Assembly (NCBI RefSeq): GCF_018919485.1 | Contig: NZ_JAHLMU010000001.1 | Span: 162,655-226,654 of the forward strand | DNA: 64,000 nucleotides | Direction: 5' to 3' | Source: Psychrobacter sp. TAE2020 | Lineage (GTDB): Bacteria; Pseudomonadota; Gammaproteobacteria; Pseudomonadales; Moraxellaceae | Shown here: one piece after another, positions 9,365 through 18,400 of the stretch | How the letters are laid out: every line of letters starts with the position of its first letter | Numbering within the stretch: the stretch's first letter is position 1 | The notes under the pieces: model-generated | The model's input: only the letters and a program-made list of their open reading frames with translations | Told to the model about the DNA's origin: nothing | The model's database searches: none | Made by a program: the position numbers and the translations under genes

Positions 9365-9919
9365 TTAGCTAACGGCCAAATTCCCAGTAAGCTTTTGATA
9401 ATCACCGGCCAAAGTAGCGCCCCCTGAGCAGAAGTAATTGAGTGCCCGTTTATCTTCACTATCAATAGTAAGCTGCCCGTCTTTAAACTGCAAAAAAACC
9501 AGGCTGTCATTAGCCATAGTCTGAAAAATAATGCCATGAGCATTATCCTGACCCATCAAAGTAGCTTGGCCTTCATAGCTACAGCTCGCCTGCTTAATAT
9601 CGGTACGGGCACGTACCTTTATATTGATTGCTTCGCTACCATTGGCGCTTATCATCACCGCAATCCAGTCGTAACCTTGGGCTCGTTGGGCATAGCCTGT
9701 AGAGACATAATCACCGAGTGCCACTTGCACCGCTGGAGAGAGGGTAGTTTGAGCTTGCGCAGCAGACTCAATAGCTGGCTTTACCATAGTCGAGGTTGCG
9801 GTACTTTGCATAGTGGGAGAGACACTATTACAAGCGCTTAATGCAGTGAGAGCAGTAACAGCCAAAGTCAGCGCAGCCACTGAGGAAGGTAATGAAGGTA
9901 ACGATAGAGTTTTGATCAT
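9365..9919 (-). CDS. Hypothetical lipoprotein
   Basis: 184 aa with a lipoprotein signal peptide (lipobox LSAC at about residue 30), then a Ser/Thr-rich stretch and a small domain of about 115 residues. That domain contains YDWIAVMISANGSEAINIKVRARTD, SYEGQATLMGQ and a C-terminal YFCSGGATLAGDYQKL. The two cysteines in the mature domain (CSYEGQA and CSGGA) could form a disulfide in the periplasm. I do not recognise the family. It sits between sat and the sulfate-binding protein genes but on the opposite strand, so a sulfur role is not implied. Confidence 0.7.
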   Translation of the reverse strand: MIKTLSLPSLPSSVAALTLAVTALTALSACNSVSPTMQSTATSTMVKPAIESAAQAQTTLSPAVQVALGDYVSTGYAQRAQGYDWIAVMISANGSEAINIKVRARTDIKQASCSYEGQATLMGQDNAHGIIFQTMANDSLVFLQFKDGQLTIDSEDKRALNYFCSGGATLAGDYQKLTGNLAVS

Positions 9920-10395
9920 ATAAATGCCCTGCTAAACGTAAGAATAGCGCGTCTGTAAGTAGTGGAAGGTAGCTATAAAATTCAGTTGTAATGCTGATTG
10001 ACTAAAGGTGAATAATTATAATCCCTTCATTAAATAAAGTAGTTAAGAAAAGGTAGTTAAACCCAGCTATTAAGCAAGCTTATTCAAGACAATTATTATG
10101 CCATAACCTTCATTATAAGCTATCTGAGAGCTAGATTATCAGCTTATTGAATAACGACTATACAAACTAGAATAATGAAGTATATCTAATAGTATCCTTA
10201 TGCCAAGTTAATAAATTGATACGCATTTTTGTCACTAAGAGTAATACGAACAAACTGCTAGCATAGCTTCTATGGCTCATAGCGTCATTACGCCTTGTGC
10301 TGTATTTTTATCTTTTAATTTATCCTCTAGTAATAATTTTAATAAAAACAGTCCAATGAGTTTACAACATAAATCTAACCTTATAGAGAATGACC
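9920..10395. other. Spacer upstream of the sulfate-binding protein genes
   Basis: 476-nt AT-rich spacer carrying the divergent promoters for the lipoprotein and for the sbp-cysTWA group. I see no clear hairpin, repeat or recognisable operator. Confidence 0.3.
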
Positions 10396-11550
10396 ATGCA
10401 ATCTGCTATTAAAGCGCTCAACGTATTACGTCATGCTAATAAATCTTTAAAATCCAATCAGAGCAGTATTTTACCGCGCACGCTGATGGCGAGTGGTGCA
10501 CTGACAATGGCAGTGCTCGTTACCGGCTGTAACCCGACCCAAGCTACACAAGACGATAAGGCGGCAAGTGAGACTAGTTCTACGGTAGATAAAAACCAAG
10601 ATATCAGCTTACTCAACGTCTCTTACGATGTATCGCGCGACTTTTATAAGGAATATAACCCTCTATTTAGTAGTGCTTATAAAGCTCAATTTCCAGATAG
10701 TACTGTTGATATCAAGCAGTCTCATGGTGGCGCCAGCAAGCAGGCACTATCAGTTGCCAATGGTTTGCAGGCTGATGTAGTGACCTTGAACCAAGAAAGC
10801 GATATGAACATGCTGGTTGAGAAAGGCTTAGTCAAGACCGATTGGCGCGAAGCTTTCCCTGATAACGCCGTCCCTTATACGACTACTATGATACTTCTGG
10901 TTCGTAAAGGCAATCCAAAGCAGATCAAAGACTGGCAGGATTTAGCAAGATCGGATGTCGAAGTCGTTATGCCCAATCCTAAGACTAGTGGCACCGCCAG
11001 ATATGCCTTTTTGGGAGCTTATGGCGCCGCATTGCATCAATTCAAAGAGCCAGTCAATCAACCGCAAAAGACCGACGATTTTATGAAAAAAGTGTTGGGG
11101 AATGTGGTTACTTATGACAACGGGGCGCGTGCAGCAACTACTAGCTTTACTCAGCGTGGTCTCGGTGATGTGCTAATCACTACTGAAAATGAGGCGCATT
11201 TGGTAGCAACGCAGCATGCCAAAGGTCAAGTCGAGGTTATTTATCCTAGCTACTCAATTACTATCCATAATCCTGTTGCTGTGGTCAGTGCAGTGACTGA
11301 CAAAAAAGGTTCCACTGAAGCAGCAACCACTTATCTTAAAGCGCTTTGGGATAAACCTGCTCAAGAATTAATGGCTAAGATGTATTTGCGACCTAGCGAT
11401 AAAAAGATTTTAGCTGCTCATGCAGGTACCTTACAAAATATTCAAACCTTTGAGCCCGTTGAAGTTTTTGGTGATTGGGATAGCATCATGGATAAGTTTT
11501 TTGTAGATGGTGCGCTGTTTGATAAGCTAGCCGTGCAACCGAAAAAATAA
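10396..11550 (+). CDS. sbp: Sulfate/thiosulfate-binding lipoprotein 1
   Basis: Substrate-binding subunit of the sulfate ABC importer, about 384 aa. Signal peptide with lipobox VTGC near residue 45, so it is membrane-tethered rather than free in the periplasm. Family landmarks are LLNVSYDVSRDFYKEYN, QSHGGASKQALSVANGLQADVVTLNQ, NPKTSGTARYAFLGAYG and the C-terminal LRPSDKKIL. The ATG at 10396 has GAGA six bases upstream; the ATG at 10390 is also in frame. It is followed by a second, clearly paralogous binding protein. Confidence 0.92.
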   Translation: MQSAIKALNVLRHANKSLKSNQSSILPRTLMASGALTMAVLVTGCNPTQATQDDKAASETSSTVDKNQDISLLNVSYDVSRDFYKEYNPLFSSAYKAQFPDSTVDIKQSHGGASKQALSVANGLQADVVTLNQESDMNMLVEKGLVKTDWREAFPDNAVPYTTTMILLVRKGNPKQIKDWQDLARSDVEVVMPNPKTSGTARYAFLGAYGAALHQFKEPVNQPQKTDDFMKKVLGNVVTYDNGARAATTSFTQRGLGDVLITTENEAHLVATQHAKGQVEVIYPSYSITIHNPVAVVSAVTDKKGSTEAATTYLKALWDKPAQELMAKMYLRPSDKKILAAHAGTLQNIQTFEPVEVFGDWDSIMDKFFVDGALFDKLAVQPKK

Positions 11551-11769
11551 CGATCAGTCTCAATTTATCTCTTGTTAACCAAGCAGGGTGCTACCAATGG
11601 GATAGACAAGTGTAATAACCACGACCTGAGTACCTCTATACACTCAGTATCGCGTAAAGACACTTTGATATTCCATTTTGGCAGAAACATACGCATATTC
11701 ATCATTAAAGATAATAAGCTGACGCTGTTAGCATACCTGCATTACTTAACAAACATCTTTGAGGCCGTT

Positions 11770-12867
11770 ATGACATCTAATACAGCAAGCTATCAGCACA
11801 AAAAAAAGACCCTGAGCACCTTAAGTATTGTAGGTGTAGCGCTTAGCCTAGGACTTGCTGGCTGTAGCAATAACGATAAAGTCGATACGGCTGCCAAGAC
11901 TGATGATGCGTCAACCGCCGCTCAAAATATTGAGCTGTTAAACGTCTCTTATGATGTAGCACGTGACTTTTATAAAGACTATAACCCCCTGTTTATCGAA
12001 CACTATAAAGCTGAAAACCCAGATGTAAACATCACTGTCAACCAGTCTCATGGGGGTTCAAGCAAGCAAGCGTTATCAGTTGCTAATGGACTACAAGCAG
12101 ATGTCGCTACTATGAATCAAGGTTCAGATATTGAGTTACTTGAGCAAAAAGGCTTGGTAGCTAGTGATTGGGAAGGGCAGTTTCCTGATAATGCCGTGCC
12201 TTTTACTAGTACTATCGTATTCTTAGTGCGTAAAGACAATCCAAAAAATATCAAGGACTGGGAAGATTTGACTCAATCGGGTGTCGAAATTGTAATGGCC
12301 AATCCAAAAGTAACTGGTAATGGTCGCTATGCTTTCTTAGGCGCTTATGGTTATGGTCTGCATGCTTTTAATAAAGATGAAGCCAAAACTAAGAGCTACG
12401 TTAAAGACATGCTCAAAAACGTAAAAGTTTATGAAAGTGGTGGTCGTGCGGCCACTACTACTTTTGTCCAACGTGGTATTGGCGATGTATTAGTCACTTT
12501 TGAGAATGAAGCTAACCTTGCCGCTACCCAATTTGGCGTAGGTAAAGTAGACATCATTTATCCTAAGTACTCTATCAAGTCAGAGAGCCCAGTTGCTATC
12601 GTTAACAGTGTGACTGATAAAAAAGGCACTACTGCTGCCGCAAAAGCTTATCTTGACTATTTATGGAGCGAGCCAGCTCAGCAACTAGCTGCTGATCTTT
12701 ACTTACGTCCAAGTGTTAAAAGCGTGCTAGATAAAAACGGTGATAAATTGCCAGCAATCGAAACTTTCCGTCCAAATGATACCTTTGGCTCATGGGATGA
12801 GATCATGGGTACTTTCTTTAGTGACGGCGGTGTGTTTGATAAGTTAGCGGTGAACGCCCCGCAGTAG
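11770..12867 (+). CDS. sbp: Sulfate/thiosulfate-binding lipoprotein 2
   Basis: 365-aa paralogue of the preceding gene, sharing the same blocks (LLNVSYDVARDFYKDYN, NQSHGGSSKQALSVANGLQAD, NPKVTGNGRYAFLGAYG). Lipobox LAGC at residue 32. The frame is open back to 11572, but GAGG seven bases before the ATG at 11770 and the signal peptide just after it fix the start. Tandem paralogues probably differ in affinity or in sulfate versus thiosulfate preference; that is inference. They feed the CysTW permease and CysA ATPase encoded next. Confidence 0.93.
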   Translation: MTSNTASYQHKKKTLSTLSIVGVALSLGLAGCSNNDKVDTAAKTDDASTAAQNIELLNVSYDVARDFYKDYNPLFIEHYKAENPDVNITVNQSHGGSSKQALSVANGLQADVATMNQGSDIELLEQKGLVASDWEGQFPDNAVPFTSTIVFLVRKDNPKNIKDWEDLTQSGVEIVMANPKVTGNGRYAFLGAYGYGLHAFNKDEAKTKSYVKDMLKNVKVYESGGRAATTTFVQRGIGDVLVTFENEANLAATQFGVGKVDIIYPKYSIKSESPVAIVNSVTDKKGTTAAAKAYLDYLWSEPAQQLAADLYLRPSVKSVLDKNGDKLPAIETFRPNDTFGSWDEIMGTFFSDGGVFDKLAVNAPQ

Positions 12868-12934
12868 GTTTTAGACAGCCGGTCAATAGTCTTATTCTAA
12901 AAACAGTATTGTTGCAAAAATAGAATAAACCCCC

Positions 12935-12967
12935 TAAAGGACATGGCCACTCGCGCTATGTCCTTTA
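12935..12967 (+). other. Intergenic stem-loop between sbp2 and cysT
   Basis: 10-bp perfect stem (12935-12944 with 12958-12967), 13-nt GC-rich loop, no T-run after it. It looks more like an mRNA-stabilising or processing hairpin that raises binding-protein mRNA over permease mRNA than a strong terminator. Confidence 0.5.
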
Positions 12968-13048
12968 TACCGTAACCATACTAATAATAAACTTGATATG
13001 ACATGGTCTTGACAATAAGTACCATCAGATAGGCAACAGGACATTACT

Positions 13049-13933
13049 ATGAGTGCAACTAGATCTTCGGCCAACAAGCCTAGTCACAAAAGAGGCTGGC
13101 TGACACGTCTGCGCCAACGCAATGTGCTGCCAGGTTTTGGGCTGAGCATGGGCATCACAGTGTTTAGCTTATCGTTATTGGTGGTATTACCCTTTGCGAT
13201 GATGGCTTATACCACCACTCAGATGGGTTGGACGGGTTTTTGGTCAACTATTAGTCAGCCGCAAGTCGCCGCCGCTATTAAGCTGAGTTTATGGATGTCA
13301 TTTTTAGCCATGTTAACCAATATGGTATTCGGTACTTTAGTGGCGTGGGTATTAGTACGTTATGAGTTCTGGGGCAAATCTTTAATCAATGCTTTAGTGG
13401 ATCTACCCTTTGCGCTCCCGACAGCCGTTACGGGTATCTCCCTTGCTACGCTTTATGCACCAAATGGTCTTATTGGTCAATGGTTCGATAAAGTTGGTAT
13501 TCAAGTGGCATTCACGCCGATAGGGATATGGCTAGCGCTAGTTGTGGTGAGCTTTCCATTCATTGTCCGCGCTGTACAGCCGGTACTAGCAGAGTTGTCA
13601 GTTGAGTTTGAAGAGGCTGCTGCGGTACTAGGTGCCAACCGCTTTGAAACTTTTCAAAAAGTAATATTACCAGAGCTGTTGCCCGCATTATTAATGGGCG
13701 CAGGTATGATGTTTGCGCGTGCTACCGGTGAATACGGTTCTGTTATTTTTATTGCCGGTAATATACCGATGGAATCTGAGATTTTACCTATTATTATCAT
13801 CAGTAAGCTTGAGCAATTTGATATTCAAGGTGCATCGGCAGTAGCGTTATTTATGCTGCTGATCTCCTTTGTTATCTTATTAACGATCAATATAGTGCAG
13901 TGGAAACTGTCACGCCGCGTAGGAGCTCGCTAA
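13049..13933 (+). CDS. cysT: Sulfate ABC transporter permease CysT
   Basis: 294-aa inner-membrane permease with six predicted helices and the cytoplasmic EAA loop (EEAAAVLGANRFETFQKVILP) that docks on the ATPase. AGGA is seven bases before the ATG. The basic N-terminus (RSSANKPSHKRGWLTRLRQR) precedes the first helix. It forms a heterodimer with CysW, whose ATG starts one base after the cysT stop. Confidence 0.95.
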   Translation: MSATRSSANKPSHKRGWLTRLRQRNVLPGFGLSMGITVFSLSLLVVLPFAMMAYTTTQMGWTGFWSTISQPQVAAAIKLSLWMSFLAMLTNMVFGTLVAWVLVRYEFWGKSLINALVDLPFALPTAVTGISLATLYAPNGLIGQWFDKVGIQVAFTPIGIWLALVVVSFPFIVRAVQPVLAELSVEFEEAAAVLGANRFETFQKVILPELLPALLMGAGMMFARATGEYGSVIFIAGNIPMESEILPIIIISKLEQFDIQGASAVALFMLLISFVILLTINIVQWKLSRRVGAR

Positions 13934-13934
13934 G

Positions 13935-14876
13935 ATGCAAATAGCCAATAGCTACGATTATCAAAGCAATCCTGCGACCAAAGATACGCCATGGATTAGA
14001 CGTCTATTTATTACTATTGCTGTCTTATTTATGATTATCATGTTGGTTTTTCCGCTACTGGCGGTGTTCTACGAAGCGCTTAAAAATGGTTGGGCATTGT
14101 ATATTGCTTCTCTTGTAGAGCCTGAAGCCTTACAAGCTATTAAGCTGACCTTAATTACTGCGGCTATTGTAGTACCGATTAATATGGTGATGGGGGTGGC
14201 AATTGCTTGGTTAGTCACTCGTTATCAATTTAAAGGTAAGCAGCTAGTCACCACTTTACTTGATTTACCCTTTTCAGTGTCACCAGTAGTTGCAGGGCTA
14301 ATGTTTATCTTGCTATTCGGTCTTAACTCTCCTATCGGCGGCTGGCTCGAAGGCATGGGGTTCCAAGTTATTTTTGCGGTGCCTGGGATTATTTTAGCCA
14401 CTTTATTCGTCACCTTCCCCTTTGTAGCACGTGAGCTAATACCTTTGATGCAATCTCAAGGTGATTCTGAGGAACAAGCCGCTTTGACACTAGGCGCTAG
14501 CGGTTGGCAGACATTCTGGCATATTACTTTGCCTAATATTAAGTGGGCCTTGTTATATGGGTTGATTTTGACTAATGCGCGAGCTATGGGTGAGTTTGGT
14601 GCGGTTAGTGTAGTATCCGGTCACATCCGCGGTGAGACTAACACTATGCCGCTGTTGGTAGAGATTGCTTATAATGATTATAACTTTACTGCCGCTTTCG
14701 CTTTATCCAGTATATTGGCAGCCTTAGCCTTAGTGACGCTATTAGTTCAGCAAGTCATGACCAACCTGCAAGATCGTAAATTTGCTAAATCTGAGCGTTT
14801 AGTCAGTGCGCCTGAGCTACCAGTAAGCGCCAATGCGACCGTTGATTTAAAGAGTCCTACTGACTCCCAGAAGTAG
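13935..14876 (+). CDS. cysW: Sulfate ABC transporter permease CysW
   Basis: 313-aa partner of CysT with six helices and the EAA-type loop EEQAALTLGASGWQTFWHITLP. The stop-g-ATG junction with cysT implies translational coupling. A polar tail of about 45 residues follows the last helix. Confidence 0.95.
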   Translation: MQIANSYDYQSNPATKDTPWIRRLFITIAVLFMIIMLVFPLLAVFYEALKNGWALYIASLVEPEALQAIKLTLITAAIVVPINMVMGVAIAWLVTRYQFKGKQLVTTLLDLPFSVSPVVAGLMFILLFGLNSPIGGWLEGMGFQVIFAVPGIILATLFVTFPFVARELIPLMQSQGDSEEQAALTLGASGWQTFWHITLPNIKWALLYGLILTNARAMGEFGAVSVVSGHIRGETNTMPLLVEIAYNDYNFTAAFALSSILAALALVTLLVQQVMTNLQDRKFAKSERLVSAPELPVSANATVDLKSPTDSQK

Positions 14877-14962
14877 TTAACGGCCTAGTGAGCTACCCGT
14901 ATCAATGAGTGGCAGGCATGACTAAAGACTATGACTTAACAAACCTAAGAATAGCAACCGAT

Positions 14963-14990
14963 ATGAGTATTGAAACATGAGTATTGAAAT
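14963..14990 (+). repeat. 14-bp tandem duplication over the cysA start
   Basis: The 13 bases atgagtattgaaa occur twice, at 14963 and at 14977, separated by c. The first copy encodes a five-codon peptide (MSIET) whose TGA overlaps the ATG of cysA (catga), giving a leader mini-ORF with stop-start overlap. Confidence 0.85.
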
Positions 14991-15699
14991 TAGAAATGTG
15001 AATAAAAGCTTTGGTGACTTCAATGCGCTAAACGACATTAATATCACTGTGCCTACGGGCAAGCTAACCACGCTATTAGGTCCTTCAGGCTGTGGTAAAA
15101 CGACTTTGCTACGTATTATTGCTGGACTTGAATACGCCGACTCTGGACAGATATTATTCGATGAGCTTGAGGTGACTAATACCCCAGTACAAAAGCGTAA
15201 TATCGGCTTTATGTTTCAGCATTATGCATTATTTCGTCATAAAAATATCGCTGATAATGTCGCCTTTGGGCTGACACTACTGCCAAAAGCTGAGCGACCT
15301 AATAAGGCAGATATTAACAAGCGAGTAGCGGAGCTGTTGGAGTTAGTACAACTGCCGCAAGTGGCCAATGCCTATCCACATCAATTGTCTGGTGGTCAAC
15401 GTCAGCGTATTGCTCTAGCACGTGCCTTAGCCGTAAAACCTAAGCTGTTGCTGTTGGATGAGCCGTTTGGCGCGCTCGATGCCAAAGTACGTAAAGAGCT
15501 GCGTAGTTGGCTGAAGAATATTCATCACGAGCTAGGGATTACTAGCATTATGGTTACTCATGATCAAGAAGAGGCACGTGCGGTGTCCGATGAAATCGTA
15601 GTAATGAATCATGGCCGTGTTGAGCAAGTAGGCACCTCAGAAGAGCTGATTCATAATCCTACTAACGCCTTTGTCAGTGACTTCTTAGACATAGTGTGA
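14977..15699 (+). CDS. cysA: Sulfate ABC transporter ATPase CysA, short form
   Basis: 240-aa ABC ATPase energising CysTW. Walker [10 protein letters not shown] near residue 34, signature [14 protein letters not shown], Walker [13 protein letters not shown] and the switch His in MVTHDQEEA are all present. The usual CysA is 330-365 aa with a C-terminal TOBE-like regulatory domain; here the protein ends straight after the nucleotide-binding domain (SDFLDIV). The stop is followed by an intrinsic terminator, so the short form is the natural end unless there is an undetected frameshift. The start lies in a duplicated segment described separately. Confidence 0.93.
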   Translation: MSIEIRNVNKSFGDFNALNDINITVPTGKLTTLLGPSGCGKTTLLRIIAGLEYADSGQILFDELEVTNTPVQKRNIGFMFQHYALFRHKNIADNVAFGLTLLPKAERPNKADINKRVAELLELVQLPQVANAYPHQLSGGQRQRIALARALAVKPKLLLLDEPFGALDAKVRKELRSWLKNIHHELGITSIMVTHDQEEARAVSDEIVVMNHGRVEQVGTSEELIHNPTNAFVSDFLDIV

Positions 15700-15773
15700 T
15701 TTAGGCATAGTCTGATGTTGGCCTTTAGTAGAAACTGTTAATATAAACTATCGAGCATAACCTGATTCCCATA

Positions 15774-15803
15774 AAAAAAGACCTAAGTTATTAGGTCTTT
15801 TTT
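15774..15803. terminator. Terminator after cysA
   Basis: 13-bp perfect stem (15774-15786 with 15791-15803), loop gtta, with A-run and T-run. It can also end the convergent ArsR-type gene. Confidence 0.9.
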
Positions 15804-15831
15804 GTTAGCTGTCATCACAACAAATAGATAG

Positions 15832-16173
15832 TTATTGGTCACTCATGATATCTTTTTGTTCTGATAACGCTTGATAAGTAGTCTCTAATATATCTTGACA
15901 CCACTGAGGCAAGTCATCAGACATCTCATACCACATCCAAGTGCCTTCTCGAACGGCATTTAAGATACCCAGTTTTTTGAGGTGGTTTAAGTGTCGTGAT
16001 ATCGTTGGCTGTGGCTGTTCAAGCATCTCCACTAATTCACCGACACAACGAGCTTCTTTTTGGAATAAGATTTGGAATAGTTTCAAACGAGTAGGATCAG
16101 ATAGCACTTTAAACAACTCAATAGGGTGTATAGTCAACTCAATTGGTTGTACAGTAAAGTTATCATCAGACAT
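15832..16173 (-). CDS. ArsR-family transcriptional regulator
   Basis: 113-aa winged-helix repressor. The helix-turn-helix reads CVGELVEMLEQPQPTISRHLNHLKKLGIL, preceded by FKVLSDPTRLKLFQIL. The sensor helix has one cysteine (ARCVGEL), whereas arsenic/cadmium sensors have ELCVC, so metal sensing is uncertain. A second Cys lies near the C-terminus (PQWCQD). GGAG seven bases before the ATG at 16173 selects it over the in-frame codon at 16206. No arsenic genes adjoin; its target may be its own gene or the bfd-bfr block. Confidence 0.88.
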   Translation of the reverse strand: MSDDNFTVQPIELTIHPIELFKVLSDPTRLKLFQILFQKEARCVGELVEMLEQPQPTISRHLNHLKKLGILNAVREGTWMWYEMSDDLPQWCQDILETTYQALSEQKDIMSDQ

Positions 16174-16220
16174 AGAGCATCTCCAAATGTAGTTTTCAAC
16201 CTGCATATGCGTTTCAGTTT

Positions 16221-16293
16221 AGTTGCCATAACCATTAAAAATCAACCTACCAATTGATAATTGAACTGCCAAGTTTTTAATGGATTAGCAACT
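16221..16293. promoter_or_regulatory. Nested inverted repeats upstream of the ArsR-type gene
   Basis: Three nested arms: agttgc (16221) with gcaact (16288), ccattaaaaa (16232) with tttttaatgg (16274), and caatt-gat-aattg at 16251-16263. The element lies 50-120 bases upstream of the regulator start, where an autoregulatory operator would be expected. Confidence 0.5.
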
Positions 16294-16684
16294 ATATATT
16301 TAATAAATATGTGCATTAATTATCATGGTAATAGACGATCTATTGACTACTTCAGAGTCTAAAAGAGAGTCAGTGGGTAGTGTAAGCAGTTGCAAATGTT
16401 AATAGGCTAACTAATATAGCAAATTCTGCAGCCAATTATTATTAAGTTTCGCAATTTTAGGACATTTATTACCATTCATCAAAGTATCGTTACCTTTCAT
16501 CGCCTAAAAACCTTCTATTCTCACATAAAGGAATATTAGTAACACATCATCTTAATAATAGGTGTCGAATGGTGGCACTGATTTAGAATTAGTATTGATT
16601 ATAGTGGGCTGATAGTTGATTTCATTTAAATAATCAATCATAAACACCATGCTGATTCAATTGGTTAAAAGCTATTGTAAATAG

Positions 16685-16699
16685 TAATAATTATCGTTA
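16685..16699 (+). promoter_or_regulatory. Candidate Fur box upstream of bfd
   Basis: taataattatcgtta matches 11 of 14 symmetric positions of the 7-1-7 Fur consensus TGATAAT-n-ATTATCA, 58 bases before the bfd ATG. Iron-repressed Bfd is the known pattern in Pseudomonas and E. coli. Confidence 0.5.
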
Positions 16700-16757
16700 T
16701 TATAAACATTATGAGATATAAATAAATAACAAGTCAGGATAGTGTAGGGGAAAGTCC

Positions 16758-16949
16758 ATGTACGTATGTATCTGTAATAGCGTAAAAGAAAAACAAGTTC
16801 AGGTAGCCATTGCTTCTGGTATTGATACCCTTGATGGTCTAAAAGACACGCTTGATGTAGCTACGTGTTGTGGATGCTGTGAACCTATGGTGAATGATTA
16901 TTTAGAAGCGCACCACGCTAAGCTCGATATTTTAGCCTATGCGATTTGA
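16758..16949 (+). CDS. bfd: Bacterioferritin-associated ferredoxin
   Basis: 63-aa [2Fe-2S] ferredoxin that reduces the bacterioferritin heme to release stored iron. The cluster ligands are the C-x-C at residues 4 and 6 (MYVCICN) and the C-x-x-C within TCCGCCEPM. Size and motif order match Bfd. GGGGAAAG precedes the ATG. The gene is 270 nt upstream of the first bacterioferritin gene. Confidence 0.93.
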   Translation: MYVCICNSVKEKQVQVAIASGIDTLDGLKDTLDVATCCGCCEPMVNDYLEAHHAKLDILAYAI

Positions 16950-17218
16950 TTATGGCTAATCAGGTCTATAAATAAATGTATTAAATACCAGCGCTAAAAA
17001 TAGTATTGCTTGTACCGCCTTTTACTCACCCTGAGTTGGGCGGTTATTTTATGGCTAAAAGCATACTTCGTTAACATTGTAAAATCAGTACTATATGTAG
17101 AATTAGTTATCATTGCCAACTGAAATCTTATTCTTAGTGCATTAGCGCTACGCCCCTGACAGCATCTATGTGTTACTATATCGTCCTAAGATATATAATA
17201 TGACAGGGGAGCAACGTT

Positions 17219-17707
17219 ATGATAGGCAGCCAAAAAGTTATTGATTATTTAAACTTTTTAATAGGGGGAGAGCTAGCGGCTCGTGACCAATACTTTATCC
17301 ATTCTGAGATGTATGCTGAATGGCACTATGGTAAGTTATATGATCGTATTCATCACGAGATGGAAGACGAAACCCTGCACGCCCAAGCCATCATTCGTCG
17401 TATTCTAATGCTTAGCGGCACGCCAAATATGAGTGTCAATGCTATTAATATTGGCAAAACTGTTCCTGAAATGTTACAGCTCGATCTTAATCTTGAGTAT
17501 GAAGTACAACAACATCTCAAAGAGGGTATCGCTATTTGTGAACAAGAGCACGACTATGTGACTCGTGATATGTTAGTTGAGCAGCTAAGAGATACTGAAG
17601 AAGACCATGCTCATTGGCTTGAGCAGCAGTTACGTCTTATCGATATGATTGGCCTGCCTAATTATCTACAGAGCCAAATGGCTGAAGTACCACCAAAGCT
17701 AGTTTAG
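17219..17707 (+). CDS. bfr: Bacterioferritin, ferroxidase-type subunit
   Basis: 162-aa four-helix ferritin. Aligned by eye to E. coli Bfr, all diiron ligands are kept: Glu18 ([11 protein letters not shown]), Glu51 and His54 (ETLHAQ), Glu94 (LNLEYE), Glu127 and His130 (EEDHAHW). The heme-binding Met52 is replaced by Thr (E-T-L-H), so this subunit should oxidise iron but not hold heme alone. GGGGAG lies eight bases before the ATG. It pairs with the next gene in a presumed mixed 24-mer. Confidence 0.95.
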   Translation: MIGSQKVIDYLNFLIGGELAARDQYFIHSEMYAEWHYGKLYDRIHHEMEDETLHAQAIIRRILMLSGTPNMSVNAINIGKTVPEMLQLDLNLEYEVQQHLKEGIAICEQEHDYVTRDMLVEQLRDTEEDHAHWLEQQLRLIDMIGLPNYLQSQMAEVPPKLV

Positions 17708-17785
17708 TTGACGTTTGATAGATAACTGGCCTAGTAGATACCAAGATAGCTAGTCATTGGGTGATAATTAGTAAGGAGAGAGAGA

Positions 17786-18265
17786 ATGAGAGGCGATAAA
17801 GAAGTTATTCGTGCAATGAATAAAGTGTTAGGGCAGTCATTGATTGCTATTAACCAATATTTTTTACATGCTCGTATCGCTCGGCATTGGGGACTTGAAT
17901 CCCTAAATGACAATTTCTATAAGCAGTCTATTGCTGAGATGAAATGGTCCGACGAGCTGATTAGTCGTATATTATTATTAGGTGGTCTGCCCAATTTACA
18001 GGATTTAGGTAAGATGTTCATCGCTGAAGATGTAGCTGAGATGATCGACTGTAACTTACGTCTAGAACAGCAAAAGTTCGATATCATTACTGATGCGGTC
18101 AGCCTATGTGAAGAGCATAAGGATTATGTTTCTCGCCAGCTACTAGTCAAGCTTAAAGATGGTAATGAAGAATATGATGATTGGTTGGACACTCAACAAG
18201 ACCTGATTATTAGTATCGGGATACAGAACTATATTCAGTCACAAATTGATGACGATACGCCATAG
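17786..18265 (+). CDS. bfr: Bacterioferritin, heme-type subunit
   Basis: 159-aa bacterioferritin subunit keeping the heme ligand Met52 (IAEMKWSDE) but missing several ferroxidase residues: Glu18 is Ser (GQSLIAINQYF), His54 is Trp and His130 is Tyr. This is the complement of the preceding subunit and matches the two-subunit bacterioferritins known from Neisseria and Pseudomonas. AAGGAGAG precedes the ATG, and 78 nt separate the genes, so co-transcription is likely. Confidence 0.95.
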   Translation: MRGDKEVIRAMNKVLGQSLIAINQYFLHARIARHWGLESLNDNFYKQSIAEMKWSDELISRILLLGGLPNLQDLGKMFIAEDVAEMIDCNLRLEQQKFDIITDAVSLCEEHKDYVSRQLLVKLKDGNEEYDDWLDTQQDLIISIGIQNYIQSQIDDDTP

Positions 18266-18351
18266 ACAAAAGGGCGCGCGCTATATTCTATTAGCGGCAA
18301 GTGCCGCTCTAGCTATATTTAATTGCTCGTATCTATAGGCTTATCCAATCA

Positions 18352-18393
18352 AAAAAGGCCAATATCAGCATTAGCGCTGATATTGGCCTTTTT
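18352..18393. terminator. Bidirectional terminator bfr / MFS gene
   Basis: Perfect 18-bp stem (18352-18369 with 18376-18393), loop attagc, A5 and T5 flanks. It lies between convergent genes. Confidence 0.93.
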
Positions 18394-18400
18394 ATGACCT

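Larger units (their letters stand above)
16174..16757. other. Regulatory spacer between arsR-type gene and bfd
   Basis: 584 nt, strongly AT-rich. It holds the nested inverted repeat and the candidate Fur box given separately. The middle part (about 16300-16660) shows no open frame or clear structure. Confidence 0.4.

Noticed and set aside
11572-11769. In-frame 66-residue extension of the second sulfate-binding protein
   Set aside because: It would bury the lipoprotein signal peptide; GAGG and the lipobox favour 11770.
14963-14976. Alternative earlier start for CysA
   Set aside because: The first ATG copy runs into TGA after five codons, so it cannot encode CysA.
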